This document shows, one piece after another, positions 1 to 4,826 of a DNA stretch of 8,718 nt. The position numbers and the translations under genes are program-made. Source of the stretch: an uncultured Chloroflexota bacterium (GTDB lineage Bacteria; Chloroflexota; Anaerolineae; Aggregatilineales; Phototrophicaceae); NCBI GenBank assembly GCA_937870805.1, contig CALMZT010000409.1, positions 1 through 8,718 on the forward strand, written 5' to 3'. Below the pieces are notes generated by a model. It was not told where the DNA came from. It saw only the letters and a program-made list of their open reading frames with translations, and did no database searches. How positions within the stretch are numbered: the first letter of the stretch is position 1; each line of letters opens with the position of its first letter.

Positions 1-119
1 TGACCGAACTCACCATATTCGACAGTGAGCACGCGGGGATAGCGGGTTAGCCGGGCGTGGGTGATGTTGGGACCGCGACCAGGGCAAGCGACGGTAGCAA
101 CGGGGAAATTGTTACTCAT
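1..119 (-). CDS. Unrecognised protein, N-terminal 39 codons only (runs off the window)
   Basis: An open frame begins with ATG at 119 and stays open to the window edge, so only the first 39 residues (starting MSNNFPVATVACPGRG) are visible. The start overlaps the stop of the upstream gene by 8 bp (ATGAGTAA), the same tight coupling seen through the rest of this leftward operon, which is the main support for it being real. There is no signal peptide or membrane segment in the visible part. The VACPGRGPN stretch has no lysine and is not a Walker A motif, so I cannot call this a Zot-like ATPase from what is here. By position it could be a replication, assembly or regulatory gene of the element; the function is unknown. 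Confidence 0.6.
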   Translation of the reverse strand, partial: MSNNFPVATVACPGRGPNITHARLTRYPRVLTVEYGEFG

Positions 120-321
120 TAGCCGTCTCGCTTTCCGGCTGGGTGGGCGGCTGGGGATTAATGCGCCGCGCGGCGAACTTGAGCAGGATACCTAAAAGAA
201 CCTCAAGTATCCCAGCGGTGTAGGTGCTCATCATTCCGCTCCCGACCATCACCGCGAACAGAATTGCGCCTAGCAACATGCCGGGCAGCCAGAAGAAAAA
301 GAACTCATTTTTCGTGAACAT
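112..321 (-). CDS. Small two-helix membrane protein (69 aa)
   Basis: A hydrophobic protein with two likely membrane segments: roughly residues 7-28 (starting FFFFWLPGMLLGAILF) and 34-50 (GILEVLLGILLKF). A basic turn AARR follows, then a polar Pro/Gln/Glu tail. An in-frame ATG lies 12 bp further upstream at 333, but the ATG at 321 has a textbook GGAGG Shine-Dalgarno sequence (327-331) five bases before it, so 321 is preferred. The start lies within the end of the upstream 94-aa gene (17 bp overlap) and its stop overlaps the next gene by 8 bp, so it is translated as part of one leftward operon. No family is recognised. Its size and topology fit minor virion, pore or holin-like roles, but nothing in the sequence decides among them. 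Confidence 0.72.
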   Translation of the reverse strand: MFTKNEFFFFWLPGMLLGAILFAVMVGSGMMSTYTAGILEVLLGILLKFAARRINPQPPTQPESETANE

Positions 322-589
322 GTGAACCTCCATTGAACTGATTTTCGAGTGCGTTTTGGTACAACCTCACTGCAAAATCTAATTGTTTTGTCGCGTCTAT
401 CGCCTCCTTTTTTTCGTCCTTTAGTTTCTGTAGCTCAGTCGCCAACGTATCGAGCGATGTTTGATACTGGCGTTTCATCTGGCGATAACGGTCCTCGTGT
501 TGCTCAGCAGTGATGTACCAGGTGATACACCCTACAATGAGCGCCAATAGCAGCATTAGGAACATACTTAGCGCCGGGTCCTCACTCAT
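305..589 (-). CDS. Single-TM protein with coiled-coil tail (94 aa)
   Basis: The N-terminus is short and acidic (MSEDPALS), followed by a TM helix at about residues 9-27 (MFLMLLLALIVGCITWYI). A strongly charged, helical, coiled-coil-like region covers about residues 29-80 (YRQMKRQYQTSLDTLATELQ, then KLKDEKKEA). The ATG at 589 overlaps the stop of the preceding gene (ATGAGTGA), with GAGGTGA about 10 bases upstream as a plausible ribosome site. An N-terminal membrane anchor plus coiled coil is also the topology of phage inner-membrane spanins (Rz), but that design is common in unrelated proteins and no homology is claimed. It lies in the leftward operon led by the small HTH protein, suggesting early expression during induction of the element. 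Confidence 0.75.
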   Translation of the reverse strand: MSEDPALSMFLMLLLALIVGCITWYITAEQHEDRYRQMKRQYQTSLDTLATELQKLKDEKKEAIDATKQLDFAVRLYQNALENQFNGGSHVHEK

Positions 590-746
590 CGTCTGCTATC
601 ACCTCACCCTCTATCCACACGGCAACCGGAGCCGCAACCAACGTAAACAACGTGACCGCTAGAACTAGCTCCACTGGCAAGCCAGTAGCCACAAAGAACG
701 CAGCGAGTGTCAAGGCAATGACGATGGCGATGCCGAAGTCCCTCAC
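582..746 (-). CDS. Tiny two-helix membrane protein (54 aa), GTG start
   Basis: This short gene fills the apparent gap between the HTH gene and the 94-aa gene. It starts with GTG at 746, one base after the TAG stop of the HTH gene. GGGAG lies six bases upstream, inside the end of that gene. It ends with TGA at 582-584, overlapping the ATG of the next gene by 8 bp. The product is very hydrophobic: about residues 5-22 (GIAIVIALTLAAFFVATG) and 25-44 (ELVLAVTLFTLVAAPVAVW), then a short acidic tail (EGEVIADDE). Exact fit into the space with coupling at both ends, plus a good ribosome site, supports a real gene. No family is recognised. Confidence 0.65.
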   Translation of the reverse strand: MRDFGIAIVIALTLAAFFVATGLPVELVLAVTLFTLVAAPVAVWIEGEVIADDE

Positions 747-747
747 C

Positions 748-1008
748 CTACACTCCCTTCTCTAAGCACGGTTCTTTGGTGATAATTGGCGCTGTATCGG
801 TCACCTCCTCAAACTTCACTAGGATCGTCTTTTGCTTCAACCCACAGCGGATAAGCCACTGTGAGAGAGTCCCCTGGGTAATGTCTAATGCCCTGGCAAT
901 GAGGGCTTGCCGTTCGTATCGTTCGTACATCAGGCTTAGAACCTCAGCCATCGGCATTCCAAACCGATGTTCGACTTGCTCAAATTTGGTGGGCGGGCTA
1001 CCACTCAT
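748..1008 (-). CDS. Small helix-turn-helix DNA-binding protein, Cro-like by position (86 aa)
   Basis: A compact helix-turn-helix is visible at residues 34-58: QALIARAL (helix 2), DIT (turn) and QGTLSQWLIRCG (recognition helix), preceded by a helical segment (AEVLSLMYERYE). The C-terminal 28 residues look unstructured. It is the first gene of the leftward operon, directly behind the strong promoter at 1086-1112, and faces away from the XRE repressor gene. That is the layout of phage cro/cI switches, so a role as early regulator (antirepressor or Cro-like) is inferred from position. The sequence itself only shows a DNA-binding fold resembling resolvase or transposase-type HTHs. The ATG at 1008 has GGAG about 11 bases upstream. 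Confidence 0.78.
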   Translation of the reverse strand: MSGSPPTKFEQVEHRFGMPMAEVLSLMYERYERQALIARALDITQGTLSQWLIRCGLKQKTILVKFEEVTDTAPIITKEPCLEKGV

Positions 1009-1026
1009 GGTTACTAAATCTCCATA

Positions 1027-1130
1027 CCTATAGGGGGTAAACTAATCGAAAAAAAAGGAGAGAAAACCCCTATATAACCTAGAATAGTATACCTTTAAGG
1101 GGGTTCTGTCAATAACTTATTGGGGGTAAG
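1027..1130. promoter_or_regulatory. Cluster of four putative repressor operators
   Basis: Four related sites occur in this short intergenic region: 1028-1040 CTATAGGGGGTAA; 1063-1076, in reverse orientation, TATATAGGGGTTTT; 1094-1107 TTTAAGGGGGTTCT; and 1116-1130 CTTATTGGGGGTAAG. They share an A/T-rich triplet or quadruplet, then G4-G5, then TT or TA. The first contains the perfect palindrome CCTATAGG (1027-1034). Sites two and three form an inverted pair (AACCCC ... GGGGTT) flanking the -10 of the leftward promoter, while sites three and four are direct repeats with G-runs 23 bp apart. Binding by the XRE protein encoded next door is inferred. A G-rich motif this frequent outside ribosome-site positions is unlikely to be chance. 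Confidence 0.6.
1086..1112 (-). promoter_or_regulatory. Strong leftward promoter for the HTH-led operon
   Basis: Read on the minus strand, a perfect -35 box TTGACA lies at 1112-1107. It is followed by TATACT at 1091-1086 (15-bp spacer) or, in overlap, TACTAT two bases further on (17-bp spacer). Transcription would start near 1079, giving a leader of about 70 bases before the ATG at 1008. The spacer itself holds one of the G5 sites (1094-1107), so repressor binding there would block RNA polymerase directly. Confidence 0.7.
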
Positions 1131-1137
1131 ATATACT
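1109..1137 (+). promoter_or_regulatory. Probable rightward promoter for the repressor-nuclease cassette
   Basis: TATACT at 1132-1137 is a good -10 box. The best-spaced -35 (TCAATA at 1109-1114, 17-bp spacer) is weak and overlaps, on the other strand, the TTGACA of the leftward promoter. The fourth operator-like site (1116-1130) lies in the spacer, as expected for autoregulation. The predicted start, about 1143, would leave only a dozen bases before the ATG at 1156, so the transcript would be nearly leaderless and would contain only part of the AGAGGG ribosome-site-like sequence at 1140-1145. Confidence 0.45.
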
Positions 1138-1155
1138 CAAGAGGGATAAAGTCAA

Positions 1156-1485
1156 ATGTCGTTACTTGCACAACGGATAGCGCAACGACGACGGCAGAGA
1201 GATCTCAGTCAAGATGATCTCGCTACGTTGGTAGATACAACTCAAAAACAAATTTCCAAATACGAGAATGGAATAAACAACCCTACTGCGGATGTTTTGG
1301 CTAAGATAGCGATTGCTCTTGACACTACTACGGACTGGCTTCTTGGGCTGACTGATTATCCAAGTCGCCCCCTAAGAAATATGGGAGATTTAAACGACTT
1401 GGAACGCAAAGCAGTTGAACTTCTGCGTTCTCAAAATGTTGAGACGCAAGAAAAAATGGTGAATGTGTTAGAAGCACTGGTATAG
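1156..1485 (+). CDS. XRE-family transcriptional repressor, CI-like (109 aa)
   Basis: A classic HTH_3/XRE DNA-binding domain covers about residues 5-63. Helix 1 is LAQRIAQRRRQR, helix 2 SQDDLATLV, and the recognition segment is TTQKQISKYENG. The family's usual continuation follows (NNPTADVLAKIAIALDTTTD, then WLLGLTD). After a short linker, two C-terminal helices (DLNDLERKAVELL, TQEKMVNVLEAL) probably dimerise the protein. There is no S24/LexA autoprotease domain, so RecA-driven self-cleavage is not expected and induction must occur another way. It is transcribed divergently from the small HTH gene across an operator-rich region, and sits 8 bp ahead of the nuclease gene. Its role as master repressor of the element is inferred from that layout. 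Start ATG at 1156 with AGAGGG ten bases upstream. Confidence 0.9.
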   Translation: MSLLAQRIAQRRRQRDLSQDDLATLVDTTQKQISKYENGINNPTADVLAKIAIALDTTTDWLLGLTDYPSRPLRNMGDLNDLERKAVELLRSQNVETQEKMVNVLEALV

Positions 1486-1493
1486 GGGGTGTA
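1481..1493 (+). promoter_or_regulatory. Ribosome binding site of the nuclease gene, also matching the operator motif
   Basis: TATAGGGGGT at 1481-1490 spans the repressor's TAG stop and leads into the GTG start at 1494. AGGGGGTG is one base from the ideal AGGAGGTG Shine-Dalgarno sequence, with a short 4-5 base spacing, so it is best read as the ribosome site that decides the GTG start. The same ten bases also occur exactly at 1029-1038 in the operator cluster, so a second role as a repressor-binding site cannot be excluded. Confidence 0.5.
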
Positions 1494-2444
1494 GTGGTTC
1501 GCTACAGGGGGCAATTGAAAAGAGCACGTAGTAGGAAGGGATACAAAGAATTCACTACTGCATTTTCTTTGTTTCTGGCACTCATAGCCACCTTCTTTCT
1601 TGTGACCAACGTTCCAAGCTGGCGACAGCTTCCCTATGTGCCACGCCAATACCTCTACGAATTTCTGATATGGGTACAGACAACATTCTACATCGAGTGG
1701 TCATCTACCTTAGCGTTTCTCTCAATTGTGGTTCCGGCTTTCGGTTTCTTCGCGTTGTGGATAACCATTGGGGTTACAGTGAGGGTACTTGGATGGCATT
1801 TATACCTCAAACAGCGGGCTTTCCCAAGTGAAAATTGGTTTGAGTTCGATACTACTCTTCCAGAGGAGATAACCAAGCCGTCATTGCTTGATTTTGAAGT
1901 GACTACTAAACCACCACTGCCTAATTTTAGGGAAATGACCAAACCATCATTGCTTACTTCTGAGGAAATAACCAAGCCTATAGTTGTCGAGACGTGGCTT
2001 GATAAAGTCTCATATTCTCAGAGCGCACCGGAATTTGAACGTGAAGTCGCCAAGGTGATTAGCCATTGGACCGGTAAATATGCTGTTGTTACAGGTGGGG
2101 CTAGGGATGGTGGAGTGGACATCGAAGTTTACGATGGTACTCGCTTAGTGGGGATCGTGCAGTGCAAGAGACATAGCCCCAAAAGCGCGTTATCCCCGAT
2201 GTACATTCGTGAACTAAAGACGGTCAAAGAGTTGCGGGGTGTCAAGATTGCTTATTTAGTAACGACAGCGCGATTCTCTTACAACAGTCGTTGGTTGGCA
2301 AACGACTTAGATATAAGATTGATTGATGGATCTGCACTTGAAAAAATGAAAAGGACGATGAAGGAACAACAAAGCACAACTCTACCTCGTAAACAGTTCA
2401 TAGATCAGCAAATACCCACCGAACACGATCAGCAGAGCAGCTAA
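1494..2444 (+). CDS. Membrane-anchored Mrr-like restriction endonuclease (316 aa)
   Basis: Two N-terminal membrane segments (about residues 21-41 and 72-100) are followed by a linker with an 11-residue tandem repeat (124-162). A PD-(D/E)xK nuclease domain of the Mrr_cat type covers about 172-290. Motifs seen are FEREVAKVI (181-189), VVTGGARDGGVDIEV with the catalytic Asp209, VQCKR with Gln223-x-Lys225, and the family's closing LIDGSALEKM. The catalytic residues are intact. Mrr-type proteins are known DNA endonucleases, often directed at modified or foreign DNA; here the domain would face the cytoplasm while tethered to the membrane. The gene starts with GTG 8 bp after the XRE repressor, so it should be expressed in the lysogenic state, suggesting superinfection exclusion or defence (inference). 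The last 21 residues lie beyond the nuclease domain and overlap the opposing gene. Confidence 0.85.
   Translation: MVRYRGQLKRARSRKGYKEFTTAFSLFLALIATFFLVTNVPSWRQLPYVPRQYLYEFLIWVQTTFYIEWSSTLAFLSIVVPAFGFFALWITIGVTVRVLGWHLYLKQRAFPSENWFEFDTTLPEEITKPSLLDFEVTTKPPLPNFREMTKPSLLTSEEITKPIVVETWLDKVSYSQSAPEFEREVAKVISHWTGKYAVVTGGARDGGVDIEVYDGTRLVGIVQCKRHSPKSALSPMYIRELKTVKELRGVKIAYLVTTARFSYNSRWLANDLDIRLIDGSALEKMKRTMKEQQSTTLPRKQFIDQQIPTEHDQQSS
1863..1979 (+). repeat. 33-bp imperfect tandem repeat encoding an 11-residue linker repeat
   Basis: The nuclease linker holds about three and a half copies of an 11-residue unit: EEITKPSLLDF, EVTTKPPLPNF, REMTKPSLLTS, then EEITKP. The TKP motif recurs at residues 127, 138, 149 and 160, a strict 11-residue period, so the DNA period is 33 bp. 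The unit separates the membrane segments from the nuclease domain and probably acts as an extendable spacer whose copy number may vary between strains. Confidence 0.8.
2382..2444. other. Tail-to-tail overlap of two convergent genes
   Basis: The 3' end of the plus-strand nuclease gene (to 2444) and the 3' end of the minus-strand 141-aa membrane protein gene (to 2382) share 63 bp. No intrinsic terminator hairpin is visible on either strand around the overlap, so transcripts may run into each other. The nuclease tail encoded here is polar and outside its conserved domain, while the opposing strand encodes a hydrophobic helix, which suggests the nuclease tail is the adapted or acquired part. Confidence 0.7.
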
Positions 2445-2807
2445 CACCCACAACCCCATGCTCAGATACTCTATGCCCGGCGTGAGCCGCACACTGAACA
2501 TGACAACGATATAAAACCCCGTGAGCATTGCCCCTGCCGTTTTTCCACGCCACATGAGCCAATTTCCCACGCCATACACCAGCGCCGATTGTAAAGGCAG
2601 TGCCAGCAGTGCCAGCGCCGCCCCCACCACAGCCGCTAGAGCACGTTTCCACGATAGATTAGGATGATACGGTTCAACGTGGCAGCGGGCGTTTCCTTCG
2701 GGGGTGACACACACCACAAAAAAGACAATTGTGATGAAAAGGCTGCTTATCAGAAAGGGAAAACCGGAGCGAATTTTCTCTGATTCCGCTATTTGTTCTG
2801 GTGTCAT
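2382..2807 (-). CDS. Four-helix integral membrane protein (141 aa)
   Basis: After a short polar N-terminus (MTPEQIAESEKIRSG), four hydrophobic segments follow at about residues 16-35, 55-79, 90-108 and 116-137. A polar loop between the first two contains two cysteines (CVTPEGNARCHVEPYHPN). AAGG lies five bases before the ATG at 2807. It is the last gene of the long leftward structural operon, separated from the preceding gene by 51 bp, the largest gap in that operon, and ends inside the opposing nuclease gene. No family is recognised. Possible roles consistent with context are assembly or export, or host-membrane modification. Confidence 0.72.
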   Translation of the reverse strand: MTPEQIAESEKIRSGFPFLISSLFITIVFFVVCVTPEGNARCHVEPYHPNLSWKRALAAVVGAALALLALPLQSALVYGVGNWLMWRGKTAGAMLTGFYIVVMFSVRLTPGIEYLSMGLWVLAALLIVFGGYLLIYELFTR

Positions 2808-2836
2808 CCGAACCTTTATGACCTCTTAATAGTTTA

Positions 2837-2854
2837 TGCAAATGTAGTTTTGCA
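2837..2854. repeat. Short inverted repeat in the 51-bp gap of the late operon
   Basis: TGCAAA and TTTGCA flank a 6-base loop, just after the stop of the roughly 71-aa gene and before the ribosome site of the 141-aa gene. The stem is too weak and A/T-rich to be a terminator. It could mark an internal regulatory site or be chance. Confidence 0.25.
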
Positions 2855-2858
2855 AACG

Positions 2859-3074
2859 TTATCCGCTGCCCTCACGAATGCCGTAATCAATCGCTAAAAC
2901 GCATCCAAAAGCGATGTTGCCACAAGACACAAACACAATCGCCGCACCTGGTAACGGGCGCATTCCGCTAACATAGAACAACCAAAGCGTAATTACAACC
3001 GCTACAGTCACCGGGGTAACAACCATGAGTAAAAAAGGAAGATACCACTTAGGCATATCTCGGAGCGGTTTCAC
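2859..3074 (-). CDS. Small two-helix membrane protein (about 71 aa)
   Basis: Two hydrophobic segments are visible: WYLPFLLMVVTPVTVAVVI extending into TLWLFYVS, and AAIVFVSCGNIAFGCVLAI. The first is preceded by a basic stretch (KPLRDMPK), so the N-terminus is probably cytoplasmic. The GTG start at 3074 is chosen because it forms a 4-bp GTGA overlap with the stop of the upstream 39-aa gene, as elsewhere in the operon. A TTG two codons upstream (3080) is the alternative. No family is recognised. In size and topology it resembles small minor virion or pore proteins of filamentous phages, without sequence evidence for that. Confidence 0.62.
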   Translation of the reverse strand: MKPLRDMPKWYLPFLLMVVTPVTVAVVITLWLFYVSGMRPLPGAAIVFVSCGNIAFGCVLAIDYGIREGSG

Positions 3075-3190
3075 TTCCAACGCCCGGTAGCGCGTGCAAA
3101 TCCCTCTATCAGCAGCCCAACGGCAATCAAAAACAGCAGATACAAAATCGTCAGCGGCATATCTTCAAGACGTGGCAGGATGTTGAACAT
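3071..3190 (-). CDS. Tiny single-TM protein (39 aa)
   Basis: The ATG at 3190 overlaps the TAA stop of the 122-aa gene (TAATG), and the TGA stop overlaps the next gene's GTG by 4 bp. The peptide begins MFNILPRLEDMPLT and continues with one TM helix (ILYLLFLIAVGLLIEGF) and a basic C-terminus (ARATGRWK). Filling an otherwise empty 109-bp gap with coupled start and stop is the main support. Its design (short, one TM, basic tail) is that of small filamentous-phage virion proteins such as pVII and pIX, but at this length resemblance is not proof. Confidence 0.55.
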   Translation of the reverse strand: MFNILPRLEDMPLTILYLLFLIAVGLLIEGFARATGRWK

Positions 3191-3558
3191 TAGTCGTACT
3201 CCACAATATCCCGACGATGTTCCGGTAACTGAAGGCGATTGTGAGCCACCTCAAACGAGACCGAACCTTCCATGCTCATCAACCAACGGCGAAACCGTCG
3301 CCGCTTGTCCGGTTTCGGCGCTCGGCGTGGGTTTTCACTGACTAACTGCGCCGCTGTTTTGCCCGATTCCTTTAATAAACGGCTTGCCGCGCGTTTATCA
3401 TAGGCAAGGTTGCCAGAGATCAACAGCGCCTCATCTGGCGTCAAATCAGCGGCATCATAGTCGTTTCTCAATGTCTTGCGGATGTAGGGCAGATATGCCT
3501 TTCGTGGCAACCAGGTCAACATCCGTTTAAATTGGCGCGGTAAAGTGAATAGGCTCAT
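3190..3558 (-). CDS. Basic soluble protein of unknown function (122 aa)
   Basis: No signal peptide or membrane segment is present, which sets it apart from every other gene in this operon. It is rich in Arg and Lys, with a dense basic patch at residues 77-92 (NPRRAPKPDKRRRFRR) and a basic N-terminal helix (PRQFKRMLTWLPRKAYLPYI). The middle part (DLTPDEALLISGNLAYDKRA) looks helical, and the C-terminus is mixed. The composition would suit nucleic-acid binding or contact with membrane phospholipids, but no known domain is recognised. The ATG overlaps the upstream stop by 4 bp (ATGA), so translation is coupled. In a phage reading it could be a DNA-packaging or single-strand-binding component; that is speculation. 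Confidence 0.75.
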   Translation of the reverse strand: MSLFTLPRQFKRMLTWLPRKAYLPYIRKTLRNDYDAADLTPDEALLISGNLAYDKRAASRLLKESGKTAAQLVSENPRRAPKPDKRRRFRRWLMSMEGSVSFEVAHNRLQLPEHRRDIVEYD

Positions 3559-4280
3559 GGCGTGGGGGGTTCCGTTGGTGTCTCTGTTAATGTGGGCGAA
3601 TCGGTCACTGTAGCGGTCACAGTGGGCGTTTCAGTCAATGTAGGTGTCATCGTTGCCGCTGCCGTTGCTGTGGGCGTTGGCGACGCTGTAGGGCTTGCTG
3701 TAGGCGTTGGCGGCAGTGGCGTAGCGGTCACAATCACCTGGATAATCACCGATGTCACATACACCTGTGGCGGTTGTGTCGCGGCTGGGGGCTGCGCAGC
3801 CGGCGGCTGGTAGATCACCGTTACATAAACTTGTGGCGTTGCCGTCGCTGGCGGGCGATTCGCTATCGGCGTGATGTCCGGCGGGCGCGGCGTGTTAGTG
3901 ATCGTCATGCTGGGCGTAGGGCTAAGCGTGGGGGTTGCGCTTGCCGTGATAAACATCACAGCAGTACCAGAGGCATCCGGGTCGGTGAGCGTGTTGGTTG
4001 CCGTCGCTGTCGCGCTGGGTGTAATGCTTCCGGTGCTGGTCGCGCTGGGCGTCATGCTGGCAATGGTCGCCACGGTAGGCATTTGAGTCAACATGCGTGA
4101 TTCTTCGCGCGCGGCTGCCTGGGCATTCATCCAAAACATTCCCGCCGCAAAAGTGGATATACAGCACAGTAAAAGCAAACTCGCACAACCGAATACAGGC
4201 TTAAGGCTGGCTTTCTGCGGGGGCAGACTGTCCTTTGTGGGGTCATAACCCCACGCGGCGATGTGGACTTCAGGCGGCAT
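3555..4280 (-). CDS. Single-TM protein with long Thr/Pro-rich exterior domain (241 aa)
   Basis: A cytoplasmic N-terminus of about 28 residues (MPPEVHIAAWGYDPTKDSLP) precedes one TM helix at about 30-50 (FGCASLLLLCCISTFAAGMF). About 180 residues of low-complexity Thr/Pro/Ala sequence follow, facing outward. Within it a short beta-like unit occurs twice (TPQVYVTV, PPQVYVTS), separated by PPAAQPPAATQ. Such stalks are typical wall-spanning, likely O-glycosylated linkers of Chloroflexota surface proteins. The ATG follows the upstream TAA directly (TAAATG), and its stop overlaps the next gene by 4 bp. It probably spans the cell wall for the element's envelope complex (inference). No catalytic domain is present. 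Confidence 0.8.
   Translation of the reverse strand: MPPEVHIAAWGYDPTKDSLPPQKASLKPVFGCASLLLLCCISTFAAGMFWMNAQAAAREESRMLTQMPTVATIASMTPSATSTGSITPSATATATNTLTDPDASGTAVMFITASATPTLSPTPSMTITNTPRPPDITPIANRPPATATPQVYVTVIYQPPAAQPPAATQPPQVYVTSVIIQVIVTATPLPPTPTASPTASPTPTATAAATMTPTLTETPTVTATVTDSPTLTETPTEPPTP
3558..4103 (-). repeat. Low-complexity Thr/Pro coding repeats
   Basis: This stretch encodes degenerate two- to four-residue units such as TPT, TAT, SPT and TET. At the DNA level it shows irregular GTGGGCGTT-type repeats on the plus strand. It creates spurious long open frames on both strands. Units are too irregular for a minisatellite, but the region is a candidate for length variation. Confidence 0.7.
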
Positions 4281-4823
4281 TTAGTCCAACTTCTTAAAAT
4301 AGCCAATGACATTCTCAGATGCGGTGTCTCCACTGGCAGAAAACTTGGAGTGTTCTAACTGACTCTGCTTTACTTGCTCAGTCATTAGTTGATTGACATC
4401 TACACTCACATCCACTGAGGTTATGTCACCCTCAAAGAAACGCTGGATACGCCGCAATGTTCTTATCCAGATAAAAATCACAGACATCGCCACAACACCA
4501 TTCATCAACACTTTCAGAACACCCATATTGTAAAGCCACCTATATCCTTGCACTGTGTAGAGCGCAAATCCGGGACGGGGAGAAGATGTATAGCAGGGGA
4601 TATAACCAATGGGTAATGAGGCACACTCCCACCAAATCATATCGTTGATGTGACGTCCTAAAGTCATCTGAGCATCAGAGACAGTTGACCAATCCGCCGT
4701 TGGGAACGGAGTAAGTGTGGCAGGCATGGGCGTAGCGGCGTCTAGATCACCCATTGGCACAGCCGCCATTGCTAATCCTGCAAGAAATACCACAAACATC
4801 ATAGAAGCGAGAAATGTTTTCAT
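4281..4823 (-). CDS. Secreted single-TM protein with cytoplasmic tail (180 aa)
   Basis: A signal peptide covers about residues 1-20 (MKTFLASMMFVVFLAGLAMA). A short Thr/Pro segment follows (ATPMPATLTPFPTADW), then an external domain with two cysteines (ECASLPIGYIPCY). A TM helix lies at about 100-120 (KVLMNGVVAMSVIFIWI), with basic residues after it (RTLRRIQRFF), and a polar 55-residue C-terminal tail would be cytoplasmic. So the orientation is N-out, C-in. It starts three bases after the upstream stop, with no clear Shine-Dalgarno sequence, so coupling to the 190-aa gene is likely. Together with that gene it sits directly behind the adhesin, where filamentous phages keep small membrane virion or assembly genes. 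No family is recognised. Confidence 0.78.
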   Translation of the reverse strand: MKTFLASMMFVVFLAGLAMAAVPMGDLDAATPMPATLTPFPTADWSTVSDAQMTLGRHINDMIWWECASLPIGYIPCYTSSPRPGFALYTVQGYRWLYNMGVLKVLMNGVVAMSVIFIWIRTLRRIQRFFEGDITSVDVSVDVNQLMTEQVKQSQLEHSKFSASGDTASENVIGYFKKLD

Positions 4824-4826
4824 AGC

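Noticed and set aside
1..119. Calling the partial left-edge gene a Zot/pI ATPase
   Set aside because: The PGRGPN stretch lacks the lysine and Ser/Thr of a Walker A motif, and only 39 residues are visible.
776..1033. Plus-strand open frame opposite the small HTH gene
   Set aside because: The opposite strand encodes a clear helix-turn-helix with a promoter and ribosome site; the plus-strand translation has no recognisable features.
1027..1130. XerCD/dif-type attachment site in the A/T-rich intergenic region
   Set aside because: The palindromic elements do not match the two-arm dif layout and are better explained as operators around divergent promoters.
1688..1975. Minus-strand open frame inside the nuclease gene
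   Set aside because: Its repetitive SNDGLVIS pattern simply mirrors the 33-bp linker repeat on the antisense strand.
2398..2652. Alternative minus-strand frame within the 141-aa membrane protein gene
   Set aside because: The Gly/Ala/Cys-rich translation has no features, and the 141-aa frame has clear TM helices and a ribosome site.
3562..4188. Several long open frames on both strands across the Thr/Pro-rich gene
   Set aside because: They are by-products of low-complexity DNA; their Val/Gly- or Arg-rich translations do not resemble real proteins and they lack ribosome sites.
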